Shown: positions 1-8,508, numbered from the stretch's first letter. The stretch is DNA of 35,468 nt from Anaerolineae bacterium (GCA_024762395.1 JANTHP010000005.1:1-35468); one strand, 5' to 3'. Notes: generated by a model not told the origin, from the letters alone. A program made the numbers and translations.

Positions 1-235
1 AAACCGGCCGTTTCTCGCAGGCGATTTGGATGCCTTTCAACAATTTATCGCGCGAGAACTCCTCCCGCGTTTTATCTCGTTTGATGATGAGAGGCGTGGC
101 CAGAATCGGCCGTTCATAAGAACTAAACCGCTGCCCGCAGCTATCGCAGACACGCCGCCGCCGTGTACCGCCGCGTTGGTCGTGGCTGGTATCAATGACA
201 CGTGTTTTTGAATGGTCGCAATATGGACATTTCAT
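1..235 (-). CDS. nrdR: Transcriptional repressor NrdR (N-terminal part, cut by window edge)
   Basis: NrdR is the zinc-ribbon/ATP-cone repressor of ribonucleotide reductase genes. Reading the minus strand from the ATG at 235 gives MKCPYCDHSKTRVIDT, then RRRRVCDSCGQRFSSYER and the start of the ATP-cone (RPILATPLIIKRD, then FSRDKLLKGIQIACEKRP). The four zinc cysteines are in CPYC and CDSC, as in the family. About 78 of the usual ~150 residues are present; the rest lies to the left of the window. The leader at about 259-275 has a CCTATATAG stretch that resembles half of the NrdR-box core (CWATATAWG). Self-repression is therefore possible but not shown. Identification is by motif and is strong. 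Confidence 0.95.
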   Translation of the reverse strand, partial: MKCPYCDHSKTRVIDTSHDQRGGTRRRRVCDSCGQRFSSYERPILATPLIIKRDKTREEFSRDKLLKGIQIACEKRPV

Positions 236-499
236 AGTGACTACTCCCTTTTCAGCTAAACCTATATAGCGGCGTGTATCGAAAAATGATGCCAGAACGG
301 CTAAATATGGGACAAACTGACTAACTACCCCCATATTTGCCGGTCGAAGGGCCGAGATTATAGCACAGGAGTTCTTGCCTGCCAAGACGTTTGGCGCGTT
401 TACAACCTTAAAAATTCGATTTTTGTTGTTCTCTCTGGAATGGGTGCGGCGATTAGGTTTTAGATACAACGAGGAATTCTACATTGTGGATTTCACCCC

Positions 500-637
500 C
501 TAGTAGCTTGTCGGAAAAAGAATTTTGGGACGCAGATAACGCTGATTTTTGCTGATTTTTTGATGTTCTAATGCCAAAATCAGCGTTTTTCTGCGTTTAT
601 CAGCGTCCTATTTTGACTTCTCCGACAGCCCGCTAGA
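500..637. repeat. Long palindromic intergenic element with CTAG..GTCGGA ends, copy 1
   Basis: The ends are inverted: CTAGTAGCTTGTCGGA at 500-515 and the complement of CTAGCGGGCTGTCGGA at 622-637 (12 of 16 positions match). Internal arms also pair imperfectly, with GGACGCAGATAACGCTGATTTT on the left facing AAAATCAGCG...TATCAGCGTCC on the right. The whole could fold into a long hairpin. Its right end matches the left end of the element at 23725 in 15 of 16 positions, so this is a dispersed family. The size and structure resemble a non-autonomous mobile element (MITE-like). That class is an inference. Confidence 0.6.
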
Positions 638-747
638 CTTTTCTGATTTATCAGATTATTGCCTTCTTTTTTGCCATACAAGTCGCAGGCCGGGTTAAGA
701 CATGTTAAACTTTCCAAGGGGGGGCTGATGTGATATTTTTCTTTCAT
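638..747 (-). pseudogene. Possible remnant of a transposase N-terminal zinc ribbon
   Basis: The minus strand from the ATG at 747 encodes MKEKYHISPPLESL followed by TCLNPACDLYGKKEGNNLI. The pattern C-x-N-x-x-C-x-x-YG....GNLI resembles the opening of IS transposases that begin with CPNPxCxxYG and GNI. The frame then runs straight into the palindromic element at 500-637 and no further transposase sequence follows. It may be a decayed insertion sequence interrupted by that element. The match covers only about 20 residues, so this could be chance. Confidence 0.3.
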
Positions 748-785
748 GCAGTAATTTTCACCGCCCACTCCAGACCTCCGTTTTA

Positions 786-823
786 TAAGTGACTGTCACC
801 TCTGGAGCTGAGTAGGTACACAA
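786..823. repeat. GTGAC-GTCAC dispersed element, copy 1
   Basis: AAGTGACTGTCACCTCTGG is followed by AGCTGAGTAGGTACA. The 11-bp palindrome core GTGACTGTCAC with trailing CTCTGRRG is shared with copies near 17572, 28203 and 34361. All four copies lie between genes. Confidence 0.65.
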
Positions 824-850
824 AAACAATAAAGAAAACCGGAAGAAATC

Positions 851-2572
851 ATGAAACCCAGAATCAATCTCTTACCCAACGGCGTCATGTTTAACGCCTA
901 TCCTGACAGTTGCGGCGGTTCCCTGGACAAAATTGTCGAACTGCTGAAAAAAGAGGCGTTTGAGGATGTTTTTTCGCTATTTTATATTTTGCCTTCGTTG
1001 TTTAATTCCGATTTAGATCGCGGCTTTTCGATAGTCGATTACGGGATTAACGAGGCCCTCGCCTCGGAAAAAGATTTACGTGATTTACAAGCGCTAAATA
1101 TTGACCTGAAACTGGACTTTGTTTTGAATCATATTTCGGTGCAGTCTCCTCAATTTCAAGATGTTTTGCAAAATGGAGAAGATTCGCCCTACAGCGACTT
1201 TTTTATTGATTGGAACAAGTTTTGGGCGGGATATGGGGAAATGGGGCCGGCAGGTTACATTATCCCGGATGAACGATATTTGAAAAAACTGTTCATGAGA
1301 AAGCCGGAGCTGCCCATTTTGAAAGTGCCCTTTCCTGATGGAACCAGCCGCTTTTACTGGAACACATTTTACCAAAAGGTGACCGTTGTCCTGCCGGAGG
1401 CCAAAGATTTGCAGGTCATTGAGGGTCTGACCGAAACAGATGCTGCGGAAACCGCCTCAATCATCAAGTCTGCCGTCAATCATGGTGTGTCCATCTATGA
1501 CATTGACCTGGGAGCCTATGCGCCATACCGATCCCAAATTCTTCGATACATCGAACGCCACTGCACACAATACCTCGGCCAGATGGATTTGAATGCAAAA
1601 TCGGAAATGGTTTGGGAATATTACGATCAAACCCTGAAACAAATGAAAGCATACGGGGCCAAAATCATCCGGCTTGATGCGTTTGCTTATCTCCACAAAG
1701 AAGTGGGACAAAGTAATTTCTTCAATGAACCGGGCACATGGGATTATCTCAATCGTTTGAAGCAGATTGCAGATCGGTATGGTTTATTGTTGCTGCCGGA
1801 GATTCATGCACAATACGGTGAAAAAATCCATGAAAAATTGGCCGGGAAGGGGTTTGCGTTTTATGACTTTTTCTTTCCGGGGCTGGTGATTCATGCGTTG
1901 GAGTCCGGGGAAAACAGGTATCTGGTTAAATGGATTCGGGAGGTTGTGGCGGAAGGGTTTGTCACGGTGAACATGCTGGGCTGCCATGATGGGATTCCTT
2001 TATTAGATTTGAAGGGATTGTTAGACGACCAATCAATTGATGAGATGATTGCCGTTATTTTGGAACGGGGCGGCATGGTGAAAAACCTGTTTGGACCTGA
2101 TGGTCAGAAAATATCCTATTATCAGGTGAATGCGACCTTTTTCAGCGCGCTGAATGAAGACCACAAAAAGTTCCTGTTGGCCAGAGCTATCCAGATGTTT
2201 ATGCCCGGGGTGCCGGAAATCTGGTACCTTGATCTCTTTGTGGGAACCAATGATCATGAGGCGGCGGCAAAAGGTGGTCATAAAGAAATCAACAGAACCA
2301 ATCTTTCACTGCCAGAAATCAAGGCGAAATTGCCAATGCCCATTGTTCAGGACCAATTGAAGCTGCTGCGCTTCCGGAATACGTTTCCGGCTTTTGGTTT
2401 TGATGCCGAATTGACTATTGAAGCGTCTGGCGAAAATCAACTCAATCTCACATGGACGAACAACGGGTACACAGCGTCGCTTCAGGCTGATTTACGCAGC
2501 TATGCGTTTGAAATTACTTATTCAAGCGATGGGAAAAATGAGGCTGGGCAGTTAATGTTGCAAACGGGATGA
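851..2572 (+). CDS. GH13 sucrose phosphorylase-family enzyme
   Basis: Predicted cytoplasmic phosphorylase that splits a glucoside (sucrose or a relative such as glucosylglycerate) with phosphate to give glucose 1-phosphate. Family markers are clear: LDFVLNHIS, nucleophile Asp276 in IRLDAFAY, acid/base Glu317 in LLPEIHA, and transition-state Asp380 in GCHDGIPLLDL. Also present are YQVNATFFSAL and FMPGVPEIWYLDLFVGTND, typical of subfamily GH13_18. At 573 residues it is longer than usual (about 480-510). The extra length is mostly an insertion at about residues 175-250, before the MVWEYYDQTLKQM helix. The start ATG has GGAAG ahead of it. A ROK fructokinase lies 103 bp downstream, which favours sucrose as substrate, because the two enzymes would yield glucose 1-phosphate and fructose 6-phosphate. 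The exact acceptor specificity cannot be read from sequence alone. Confidence 0.88.
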   Translation: MKPRINLLPNGVMFNAYPDSCGGSLDKIVELLKKEAFEDVFSLFYILPSLFNSDLDRGFSIVDYGINEALASEKDLRDLQALNIDLKLDFVLNHISVQSPQFQDVLQNGEDSPYSDFFIDWNKFWAGYGEMGPAGYIIPDERYLKKLFMRKPELPILKVPFPDGTSRFYWNTFYQKVTVVLPEAKDLQVIEGLTETDAAETASIIKSAVNHGVSIYDIDLGAYAPYRSQILRYIERHCTQYLGQMDLNAKSEMVWEYYDQTLKQMKAYGAKIIRLDAFAYLHKEVGQSNFFNEPGTWDYLNRLKQIADRYGLLLLPEIHAQYGEKIHEKLAGKGFAFYDFFFPGLVIHALESGENRYLVKWIREVVAEGFVTVNMLGCHDGIPLLDLKGLLDDQSIDEMIAVILERGGMVKNLFGPDGQKISYYQVNATFFSALNEDHKKFLLARAIQMFMPGVPEIWYLDLFVGTNDHEAAAKGGHKEINRTNLSLPEIKAKLPMPIVQDQLKLLRFRNTFPAFGFDAELTIEASGENQLNLTWTNNGYTASLQADLRSYAFEITYSSDGKNEAGQLMLQTG

Positions 2573-2675
2573 GATGGATGTTGGTGGGTGGGGAAACGGC
2601 CGTATCCTTTTGCCCCTTACTCTAACATTTACCTGGCGCTGTTTCAGTTGCTTTAGTTAGAAAATCGGAGAGTAA

Positions 2676-3557
2676 ATGAAGAAATTACTCGGCGGCATTG
2701 AAGCGGGCGGGACGAAATTTGTGTGCGCGGTGGGGACGGGGCCGGAGGATATTCGGGCGGAGGTGCGCTTTCCCACGACCACGCCGGCCAAGACGATTGG
2801 GCGGGCGGTGGCCTTTTTCCAGGAGCAGGAACCGGTTACGGCCGTTGGCATTGCCGCATTTGGCCCCCTAGACCCCAACCCCCGATCCCCCACCTACGGC
2901 TGCATCACCACTACGCCCAAACCGGGCTGGGCCAATACCAACTTTGCCGGAGCCATCCAGGCTGCTCTCAATGTGCCCGTTGGCTTTGACACTGATGTCA
3001 ACGGGGCAGCTCTGGGCGAATGGCAGTGGGGCGCGGCGCAAGGGCTAGACACGTTTATCTACCTAACGATTGGCACAGGCATTGGCGGCGGCGCAATGGT
3101 CAACGGGAACCTGCTGCACGGCCTCATTCATCCCGAAATGGGGCACATCCCCCTGCCCCACGATTGGGAAGCCGACCCGTATAACGGCCGTTGCCCCTAT
3201 CACGGCGACTGCCTGGAAGGCATGGCGTCTGGTCCAGCCATCGAAGATCGCTGGCAGAAAAAAGGGCAGGAACTGCCGCCTGATCATCCGGCGTGGGAGT
3301 TAGAGGCGCACTACCTGGCGCTGGCGCTGCGCAGCTTTATCTGCACCCTGTCGCCGCAGCGCATCATCATGGGCGGCGGCGTCATGGCGCAGCCGCAGCT
3401 TTTTCCGCTGGTGCGGCAAAAGACACTGGACTATCTGAACGGCTACGTGCAATCGCCCGCCATTTTGGCTGACATTGACCGCTATATTGTGCCGCCAGGA
3501 TTAGGCAACCGAGCCGGAGTTTTGGGCGCCATCGCCCTGGGGCGGCAAGCGCTCTAG
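2676..3557 (+). CDS. scrK: ROK-family fructokinase
   Basis: ATP-dependent sugar kinase, most likely fructose to fructose 6-phosphate. The N-terminal phosphate loop [15 protein letters not shown], the catalytic region [13 protein letters not shown], and the nucleotide motif TIGTGIGGG are intact. The zinc site follows the fructokinase pattern: PEMGHI with [10 protein letters not shown] at about residues 149-184. [15 protein letters not shown] near the C-terminus is also typical. The length of 293 residues is normal. GGAGAG precedes the ATG. It follows the sucrose phosphorylase-family gene on the same strand and probably removes the fructose that enzyme releases. One ACGGCCGT octamer lies in the gap and two in the gene. 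Another ROK hexokinase is possible, but the CPYHGDC zinc motif supports fructose. Confidence 0.9.
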   Translation: MKKLLGGIEAGGTKFVCAVGTGPEDIRAEVRFPTTTPAKTIGRAVAFFQEQEPVTAVGIAAFGPLDPNPRSPTYGCITTTPKPGWANTNFAGAIQAALNVPVGFDTDVNGAALGEWQWGAAQGLDTFIYLTIGTGIGGGAMVNGNLLHGLIHPEMGHIPLPHDWEADPYNGRCPYHGDCLEGMASGPAIEDRWQKKGQELPPDHPAWELEAHYLALALRSFICTLSPQRIIMGGGVMAQPQLFPLVRQKTLDYLNGYVQSPAILADIDRYIVPPGLGNRAGVLGAIALGRQAL

Positions 3558-3570
3558 CCTTTGTGTGGGA

Positions 3571-3599
3571 TTGAACGAAAAACGGCCGTCCCTTATAAT
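3571..3599 (+). promoter_or_regulatory. Sigma-70-type promoter for the PAS histidine kinase
   Basis: TTGAAC at 3571-3576 and TATAAT at 3594-3599 are separated by exactly 17 bases. The kinase start codon follows at 3653. The spacer contains an ACGGCCGT octamer. Confidence 0.65.
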
Positions 3600-3652
3600 G
3601 ATTCCAATTGATATTGACGAGAGCCAACCCGTTCTCTGGCAAGGATAAACTG

Positions 3653-5791
3653 ATGGATGCACAACCCACTGCCCCCGCTGCGACCAAACAAACCATCTGG
3701 CAAACCCTCTGGGACAAACTGACCGCCCCTCACCCCACCATTCAAAACGACGAACAGCGGCAGCGCGCCCATCTGCTGGCCGCCTTATTGGTCATTTTTT
3801 TACCCCTGTTCGTCATTCCTGAAAGCATTCGAGCCATTCAAACACAGAATATCATCATCTTCTACTGGGTCATCGTAGCCTTCCTCGCCGCCGCCTATGC
3901 GTTGAGCCGCAGCCGCCATTTCCAGGTCGGCATTGTCATCACGCTAACCGTGCTAACGCTGCTGCCTATTGCCGGCATCCTCTCCCAAGGAAGCACGCCG
4001 CACAATTTATTGTCAGCTTTAATTTGGATGGCGCCCACTGTTTTGATTGGTAGTTTGCTGTTGTCGGTGCGCGGCACGGCCGTTTTGGGGTGCGTCAACA
4101 TCGCGCTAGGATTAGCGTTAACCCGCCTGCTGCCCGATGTGGCCGTCCGCCATTTATTTTATCCGCTGGGATATGTCGCAACCGTTTTACTACTTCTGGT
4201 CGTGGCCGCGGCCATGCGCCAACGCTATATGGAGCGCATCAAAGTACAGTCCGGCGAATTAGCCCGCAGCGAAGAGCAGTTCCGCGCGCTCGTCGAAAAT
4301 TCACATGCAGGCATCATCCAGGTTGGCGCTGATTATCGCTTTAATTATGTCAACTCTGAGACCTCTCGTATATTGGGCGTCGACCGAAATAATTTAATTG
4401 GCCGAGATTTCCGCACCGCACTCGACGAAGAAAGTAAGCAATTGGTTTCTGATCGTTATCGCCGCCGGCAGGCCGGCGAAAATGTGCCTTCACGCTACAC
4501 ATTTCAAGTCGTACGCCCGGATGGTGAAAAGCGGTTAATTGAAATTAGCTCATCCACCTACACCAGCGCCGACGGCCGTACCCAAACCATCGCCCAATTA
4601 CTCGACATAACCGAAAAAAAGCAGATAGAAGACGCCCTGCGTGATTCGGAAGCATTGTATCAGTCCCTGGTCAATAATTTACCCCAAAACATATTTCGCA
4701 AGGATGTGGACGGCCGTTTCACCTTTGCTAACGATAATTTTTGCCGGGCGCATGGCAAGTCCCTGACTGACATCATCGGCAAAACCGATTTCGACCTGCA
4801 CCCTTCTGAAATGGCACATAAATATCGCATCAATGATGAACACGTTATGGAAAGCGGGGAAACGTTTGAAGGGATCGAGATTTTTGAACGGCTGGATGGA
4901 GAAAAGTATTACGTGCAAACGGTAAAGACGCCGACTTATGACGCCGACGGCCGTCTAACCGGCATTCAAGGCATCTTTTGGGACATCACCGAAATCAAAC
5001 AGGCACAGGAAGCGCTGCAACAAGCGCATGACGAGCTTGAGCGCCGGGTAGAAGAACGTACCCAAGAATTAGCAGCCGCTAACAGCCGCCTTAAACAGTT
5101 AGATCATCTCAAAAACCAATTCATCGAAGATATGTCTCATGAGCTGCGCACCCCACTGGCCAACCTGAACTTATATCTGGATTTATTGGAAATGGGCAAT
5201 CCGGAAAAACAAGCCAGGTATTTTTCAGTTTTACGCCAGGCCACAAAACGACTCACCCACTTGAGCGAGGACATATTAACCGTAACGCGGCTCAATTTGT
5301 ACAAAGATGAAATCCACAAACGCCCAATTGACATAAACGAAATCGCGGGCGACATTATCCAAAAACAACAGCATCTGGTTGATAAAGCGGGATTAGAGCT
5401 AATTTTTTCACCGGATAAATCGCTGCCGCCCATCCTGGCAGAAAGCGACCAGATCCGTCAAGTTGTCAGTAATTTATTGCAAAACAGCCTAAACTATACG
5501 ACCGAAGGCGTCATCCGCGTTACCACTTCACTAGATGAAACACGCCAACTCGTGTGCTTAGAAGTAGCCGATACCGGCATGGGCATTGATGAAGAAGATT
5601 TACCGTTCCTGTTTGATCGTTTTTATCGTGGAAAACACATTGGCCAATCTACCATTCCAGGCAGCGGATTGGGGCTGGCCGTGGTAAAAGAGATTGTCGA
5701 ACTACATGAAGGCAGCGTGGAGGTAAGCTCCCGCATGGGAGAGGGAAGCGTCTTTCGTGTCTGGCTGCCCGCCGCCAAACGTGAAACGTGA
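3653..5791 (+). CDS. Membrane-bound PAS-PAS sensor histidine kinase
   Basis: Sensor kinase of a two-component system, with no adjacent response regulator. The start at 3653 is chosen because AAGGA lies 7 bases upstream; a TTG at 3608 would only add 15 poor residues. Residues about 40-185 form six membrane spans. They are followed by PAS 1 (about 200-325, EEQFRALVENSHAGIIQVG), PAS 2 (about 330-455, YQSLVNNLPQNIFRKDVDGRF), a coiled linker (DELERRVEERTQEL), HisKA with His496 in MSHELRTPL, and an HATPase domain with the N box (LLQNSLNY), DTGMGID and GSGLGLAVVKE. All catalytic boxes are intact. The final codons and stop lie inside a GTGAAAC tandem array. It converges on the amidohydrolase gene, 18 bases away. 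The signal sensed is unknown. Confidence 0.9.
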   Translation: MDAQPTAPAATKQTIWQTLWDKLTAPHPTIQNDEQRQRAHLLAALLVIFLPLFVIPESIRAIQTQNIIIFYWVIVAFLAAAYALSRSRHFQVGIVITLTVLTLLPIAGILSQGSTPHNLLSALIWMAPTVLIGSLLLSVRGTAVLGCVNIALGLALTRLLPDVAVRHLFYPLGYVATVLLLLVVAAAMRQRYMERIKVQSGELARSEEQFRALVENSHAGIIQVGADYRFNYVNSETSRILGVDRNNLIGRDFRTALDEESKQLVSDRYRRRQAGENVPSRYTFQVVRPDGEKRLIEISSSTYTSADGRTQTIAQLLDITEKKQIEDALRDSEALYQSLVNNLPQNIFRKDVDGRFTFANDNFCRAHGKSLTDIIGKTDFDLHPSEMAHKYRINDEHVMESGETFEGIEIFERLDGEKYYVQTVKTPTYDADGRLTGIQGIFWDITEIKQAQEALQQAHDELERRVEERTQELAAANSRLKQLDHLKNQFIEDMSHELRTPLANLNLYLDLLEMGNPEKQARYFSVLRQATKRLTHLSEDILTVTRLNLYKDEIHKRPIDINEIAGDIIQKQQHLVDKAGLELIFSPDKSLPPILAESDQIRQVVSNLLQNSLNYTTEGVIRVTTSLDETRQLVCLEVADTGMGIDEEDLPFLFDRFYRGKHIGQSTIPGSGLGLAVVKEIVELHEGSVEVSSRMGEGSVFRVWLPAAKRET

Positions 5792-5803
5792 AACGTGAAA
5801 CGT
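5776..5803. repeat. Tandem 7-bp array at the kinase stop codon
   Basis: CAAACGTGAAACGTGAAACG and one further unit repeat GTGAAAC about three and a half times. The kinase stop codon TGA (5789-5791) is part of the array. Confidence 0.75.
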
Positions 5804-5809
5804 AATGCG

Positions 5810-7438
5810 TCACATTTTACGTCTGAATACAATTTCCCCCGCAAAGATAGTTAAATCTACGGCCGTTTCCGCAATCCTTGTCGGCTCAATCTCAAACAAA
5901 TTCTGGTCAAGCAAGATTAAATCGGCCCATTTTCCGGCGGCGACGGAGCCTTGCACAGCTTGCTTACCCGCTAAAATGGCCGGCCCCATCGTGTAGGCGT
6001 AAATCGTCTCTTCCAGGCTAATTTTCTCCTGCGGATACCAGCCGCCAGCCGGTTGATGATGAGAGTCTTGGCGGGTAACGGCCGTTTCCATCCCCACCAT
6101 CGGGTTCAACGGCGCCACCGGTGCATCCGAGCCAAACGCCAATACCGTGCCCTTGTCCAGCAGCGTGCGGAACGCATACGTATAGCGTGCCCGCTCGCCC
6201 CAAACCCGGTCAGCCGTCGGCCAATCCGTCTGCAAATGCACCGGCTGCACCGCGGCAACGACCCCCAAGTCGGCCAACCGGCTCAGGTCGTCGGGATGAA
6301 GCAGTTGGACGTGTTCGATGCGGTGGGGGTGAAGGGGTGATGGGGTGATGGGGTGATGAGGCCCCGCAGCCTCGCCGCCTCGCAACTCCGCCAACACATC
6401 CAACACCTCGCGCACAGCGCGGTCGCCGATGGCGTGGACAGAGATGGGAAAGCCGGCCTTTTTTGCATTGACGGCCAGGTTCCACAAATCCTTTGCCGGG
6501 GTGACGGCAATGCCCGTGTTGTCGGGTTCGCCCTCGAACGGTTCCAGCATGTGGGCGGTGCGCGACCCCATCGTGCCGTCGGCAAACGCTTTAATGTGGC
6601 CGATCCACAGCCGGTCATCGCCAAAGCCGGGCTGTAAACCGAGGGCGGCGGCTTCGGGCAGCCGCTCGGCGGCAATGTTCATGTGGACGCGCAGCTTTAG
6701 ACGGCCGTCCCTTCTCAACTGCTGGAATAAGCGAAAACTTTGGTCGCCTTCATTCTCCACCCGCTGATCGTGGATGCCAGTCAACCCCAGCCGGTGGGTC
6801 TCGGCAATGGTGTCGGCCATCCAGTCGGCCAATGTCGCTTCGTCCGGTTCGGGGATGTGACGGCGCACCAGTTCGATGGCGTTCCATTCGCGTAAAATGC
6901 CGTTGGGACGGCCGTCTTCGTCACGTTCAATTTTGCTTTCTGGCGGATCGGCCGTTGCTGCGTTGACTCCTGCCCATTTCAAGGCGGCGCCGTTCACCCA
7001 CCAGGTGTGCATATCCATTCGCGCCAGGGCGACGGGGTTATTGGGGGCGATGGCGTCCAGCGCGGCGCGATGGGGGGCGCGATCCCACAGGTTTTCGTCC
7101 CAGCCCCAGCCTTGCACCCATTGACCGGGTTTGGCGTCAGCAACGGCCGTTTTCACCAAATCCAACACCGCGTCAAAATCAGCCACGCCAAACAAGCTCA
7201 CCTGCTGTCTGCGTTCGGCGATCTGCTGGAAATGCAGATGGGAATCGGTCAGGCCAGGCAGGGCGAGACGGCCGTTCCCATCCAGTAACTTAGTCTTTGG
7301 CCCGGCCAGCTTCAAAATCTCCTCATCAGAACCAACAGCCAGGAAACGGCCGTCAGCCATCGCCGCCGCCTCCGCCCAGGGCAAATCGGGGTCAACGGTG
7401 TAAATTTTGGCGTTGTGTACAATCAAATCAGCGTTCAT
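5810..7438 (-). CDS. Amidohydrolase family 3 (YtcJ-like) metal-dependent hydrolase
   Basis: Predicted cytoplasmic metal-dependent amidohydrolase of the amidohydrolase_3 type; substrate unknown. Typical motifs in order are LIVHNAKIYTVD, LPGLTDSHLHFQ (HxH metal ligands), HTWWVNGAAL, TGIHDQRVE, WIGHIKAFADGTMGSRTA, ISVHAIGDRA, HRIEHVQLL and LAFGSDAPVAPLNP. They include the conserved His and Asp ligands. The start at 7438 is chosen because TGGAGAA lies just upstream and it opens the conserved N-terminus. A longer frame to 7540 only translates a tandem repeat. Between VLAELRGGE and HRIEHV the protein carries a PHHPITPSPLHP stretch encoded by GGGGTGAT repeats (about 6328-6362), an apparent in-frame repeat insertion. 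It lies downstream of aroE on the same strand. Confidence 0.88.
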   Translation of the reverse strand: MNADLIVHNAKIYTVDPDLPWAEAAAMADGRFLAVGSDEEILKLAGPKTKLLDGNGRLALPGLTDSHLHFQQIAERRQQVSLFGVADFDAVLDLVKTAVADAKPGQWVQGWGWDENLWDRAPHRAALDAIAPNNPVALARMDMHTWWVNGAALKWAGVNAATADPPESKIERDEDGRPNGILREWNAIELVRRHIPEPDEATLADWMADTIAETHRLGLTGIHDQRVENEGDQSFRLFQQLRRDGRLKLRVHMNIAAERLPEAAALGLQPGFGDDRLWIGHIKAFADGTMGSRTAHMLEPFEGEPDNTGIAVTPAKDLWNLAVNAKKAGFPISVHAIGDRAVREVLDVLAELRGGEAAGPHHPITPSPLHPHRIEHVQLLHPDDLSRLADLGVVAAVQPVHLQTDWPTADRVWGERARYTYAFRTLLDKGTVLAFGSDAPVAPLNPMVGMETAVTRQDSHHQPAGGWYPQEKISLEETIYAYTMGPAILAGKQAVQGSVAAGKWADLILLDQNLFEIEPTRIAETAVDLTIFAGEIVFRRKM

Positions 7439-7440
7439 TA

Positions 7441-7560
7441 GGTTCTCCAGTTGGCGAGGTTGCGAAGTTGCGAGGTTGCGAAGTTGCAAGGTTGCGAAGT
7501 TGCGGGGTTGCGGGGTTGCGGGATTGCGGGGTCTCATCACCCCCTCACCTCTTCACCTCT
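7441..7560. repeat. Two adjacent ~8-bp tandem arrays between aroE and the amidohydrolase gene
   Basis: About 7450-7540 consists of units related to GGTTGCGA (GAGGTTGCGAAGTTGC, later GGGGTTGCG). About 7545-7560 consists of CTCTTCACC units, which continue into the last codons and TGA of aroE on the minus strand. The block fills the whole gap between the two genes. The GGTTGCRA unit recurs at 20036-20070 and 32390-32455. Confidence 0.8.
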
Positions 7561-8508
7561 TCACCCGTTCACCCGCTCAATCGCTTCCCGCATCACCGCC
7601 ACGTCCGGCATAACGGCCGTCCACAGCTCAAAAGCCAGCGCGCCTTGATGGACGAGCATTCCCAGGCCATTGGCGGTGCGGCATCCGGCAGCTTTTGCTT
7701 GGCGCATCAGCTTCGTCTGGCGTGGATTGTAGACCAAATCGTAAACAAATGCGCCTTTGGGGATGGGTAAATCATCGGGCCAGGGGGAACTGTTTTCGTT
7801 GGGAGACATGCCCAGCGGGGTGGTGTTGATGATGAGGGGGGCGGTGGCGGCGCGAACGGCCGTCCCCAACTCCGCCAACGGCCAATAATTCAACCAAGCC
7901 TCTGGCAACTGCCGTTGCGGCGACAACCCCGCCACATACGGCGATAAATCAGCCACCAACTGCTGCGCCTGCTTCGGGCGCCGGGACATGACTTGCACAT
8001 GCCCGCCCGCCGCCAGCAGCGCATACGCTACCGCCCGCGCCGATCCGCCCGCGCCCAAAACCAGACAGTCACGGCCGTTCACCGCCACAGCCAAGCTCTC
8101 CAAATCCGCCAAAAAACCCGACCAGTCGGTGTTGTAGCCGGTAGTCTTGTAGTCTTGTAGTCGGGTAGTCTCGTAGTCTCCAGTCTCCAGTCCCCCAGTC
8201 TCTAGTCTCCCCCTCTCCACCACAATCGTATTTACCGCCCCAATCGCCTGCGCCGCCGGGTCAATCTCATCCAAAAAGGGCATGACGGCTTGTTTGTGGG
8301 GGATGGTGATGTTGACGCCGCGAAAACCGAGCGTGGGCAGGGCAGGAACGGCCGTATCCACATCCTCAGGCCGCACCGGCAAAGGCACATAAACCACATC
8401 CAGCCCCGCCGCCTGAGCCGCCGCATTGTGCATCGCCGGACTAAAACTATGCGAAACCGGCCAGCCAATTAAACCGATGAGTTGGGTTTTCCCCGAAATA
8501 GTTAACAA
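7561..8508 (-). CDS. aroE: Shikimate dehydrogenase with an in-frame repeat insertion
   Basis: NADPH-dependent reduction of 3-dehydroshikimate to shikimate in aromatic amino acid synthesis. The N-terminal GWPVSHSFSPAMHNAA, NITIPHK with catalytic Lys72, GYNTDWSGF with catalytic Asp128, nucleotide loop VLGAGGSARAVAYAL, INTTPLGMSP and the C-terminal GLGMLVHQGALAFELW are all intact. The start is TTG at 8508, supported by GGGAG six bases upstream. At 315 residues it is longer than usual (about 270-290). The excess is a 22-residue stretch between VVERG and GYNTDW, encoded by the same GACTACNN tandem units found between genes elsewhere. It sits at a surface-loop position where most homologs have only a few residues. 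The stop codon merges into a GGTGAA array. aroA lies upstream on the same strand beyond the BrnT module. Confidence 0.93.
   Translation of the reverse strand: MLTISGKTQLIGLIGWPVSHSFSPAMHNAAAQAAGLDVVYVPLPVRPEDVDTAVPALPTLGFRGVNITIPHKQAVMPFLDEIDPAAQAIGAVNTIVVERGRLETGGLETGDYETTRLQDYKTTGYNTDWSGFLADLESLAVAVNGRDCLVLGAGGSARAVAYALLAAGGHVQVMSRRPKQAQQLVADLSPYVAGLSPQRQLPEAWLNYWPLAELGTAVRAATAPLIINTTPLGMSPNENSSPWPDDLPIPKGAFVYDLVYNPRQTKLMRQAKAAGCRTANGLGMLVHQGALAFELWTAVMPDVAVMREAIERVNG
8140..8208. repeat. GACTAC-type tandem array embedded in aroE
   Basis: On the plus strand the units are TAGTCTTG, TAGTCTTG, TAGTCGGG, TAGTCTCG and then CAGTCTC/TAGTCTC variants. On the coding strand they give DYKTT, DYETTRLQ and LETGG peptides. 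The 8-bp unit is that of the intergenic arrays at 11294 and 21370. Three units (24 bp) equal eight codons, and the frame is kept. Confidence 0.85.

Larger units (their letters stand above)
236..850. other. Gene-poor, repeat-rich intergenic region
   Basis: No intact gene was found here. From left to right it holds the nrdR leader, about 200 bases with no recognisable feature, a long imperfect palindrome (500-637), a remnant that looks like the zinc-ribbon start of a transposase (minus strand, 638-747), and one copy of the GTGACTGTCAC repeat (about 786-823). The next gene's Shine-Dalgarno-like GGAAG lies at 841-845. Confidence 0.7.

Noticed and set aside
259-275. NrdR box upstream of nrdR
   Set aside because: Only the core CTATATA-type half matches and the outer positions and second box are missing, so it is noted in the nrdR entry but not called as a site.
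5810-7540. Longer start for the amidohydrolase (7540)
   Set aside because: The added 34 residues (RNPATPQPRNFATLQ and so on) translate the tandem array; the start at 7438 has a Shine-Dalgarno sequence and the conserved N-terminus.
7407-7770. Plus-strand frames with VARLRSCEVA-like repeats between aroE and the amidohydrolase
   Set aside because: They merely translate the GGTTGCGA tandem array; the repeats are open in several frames by composition.
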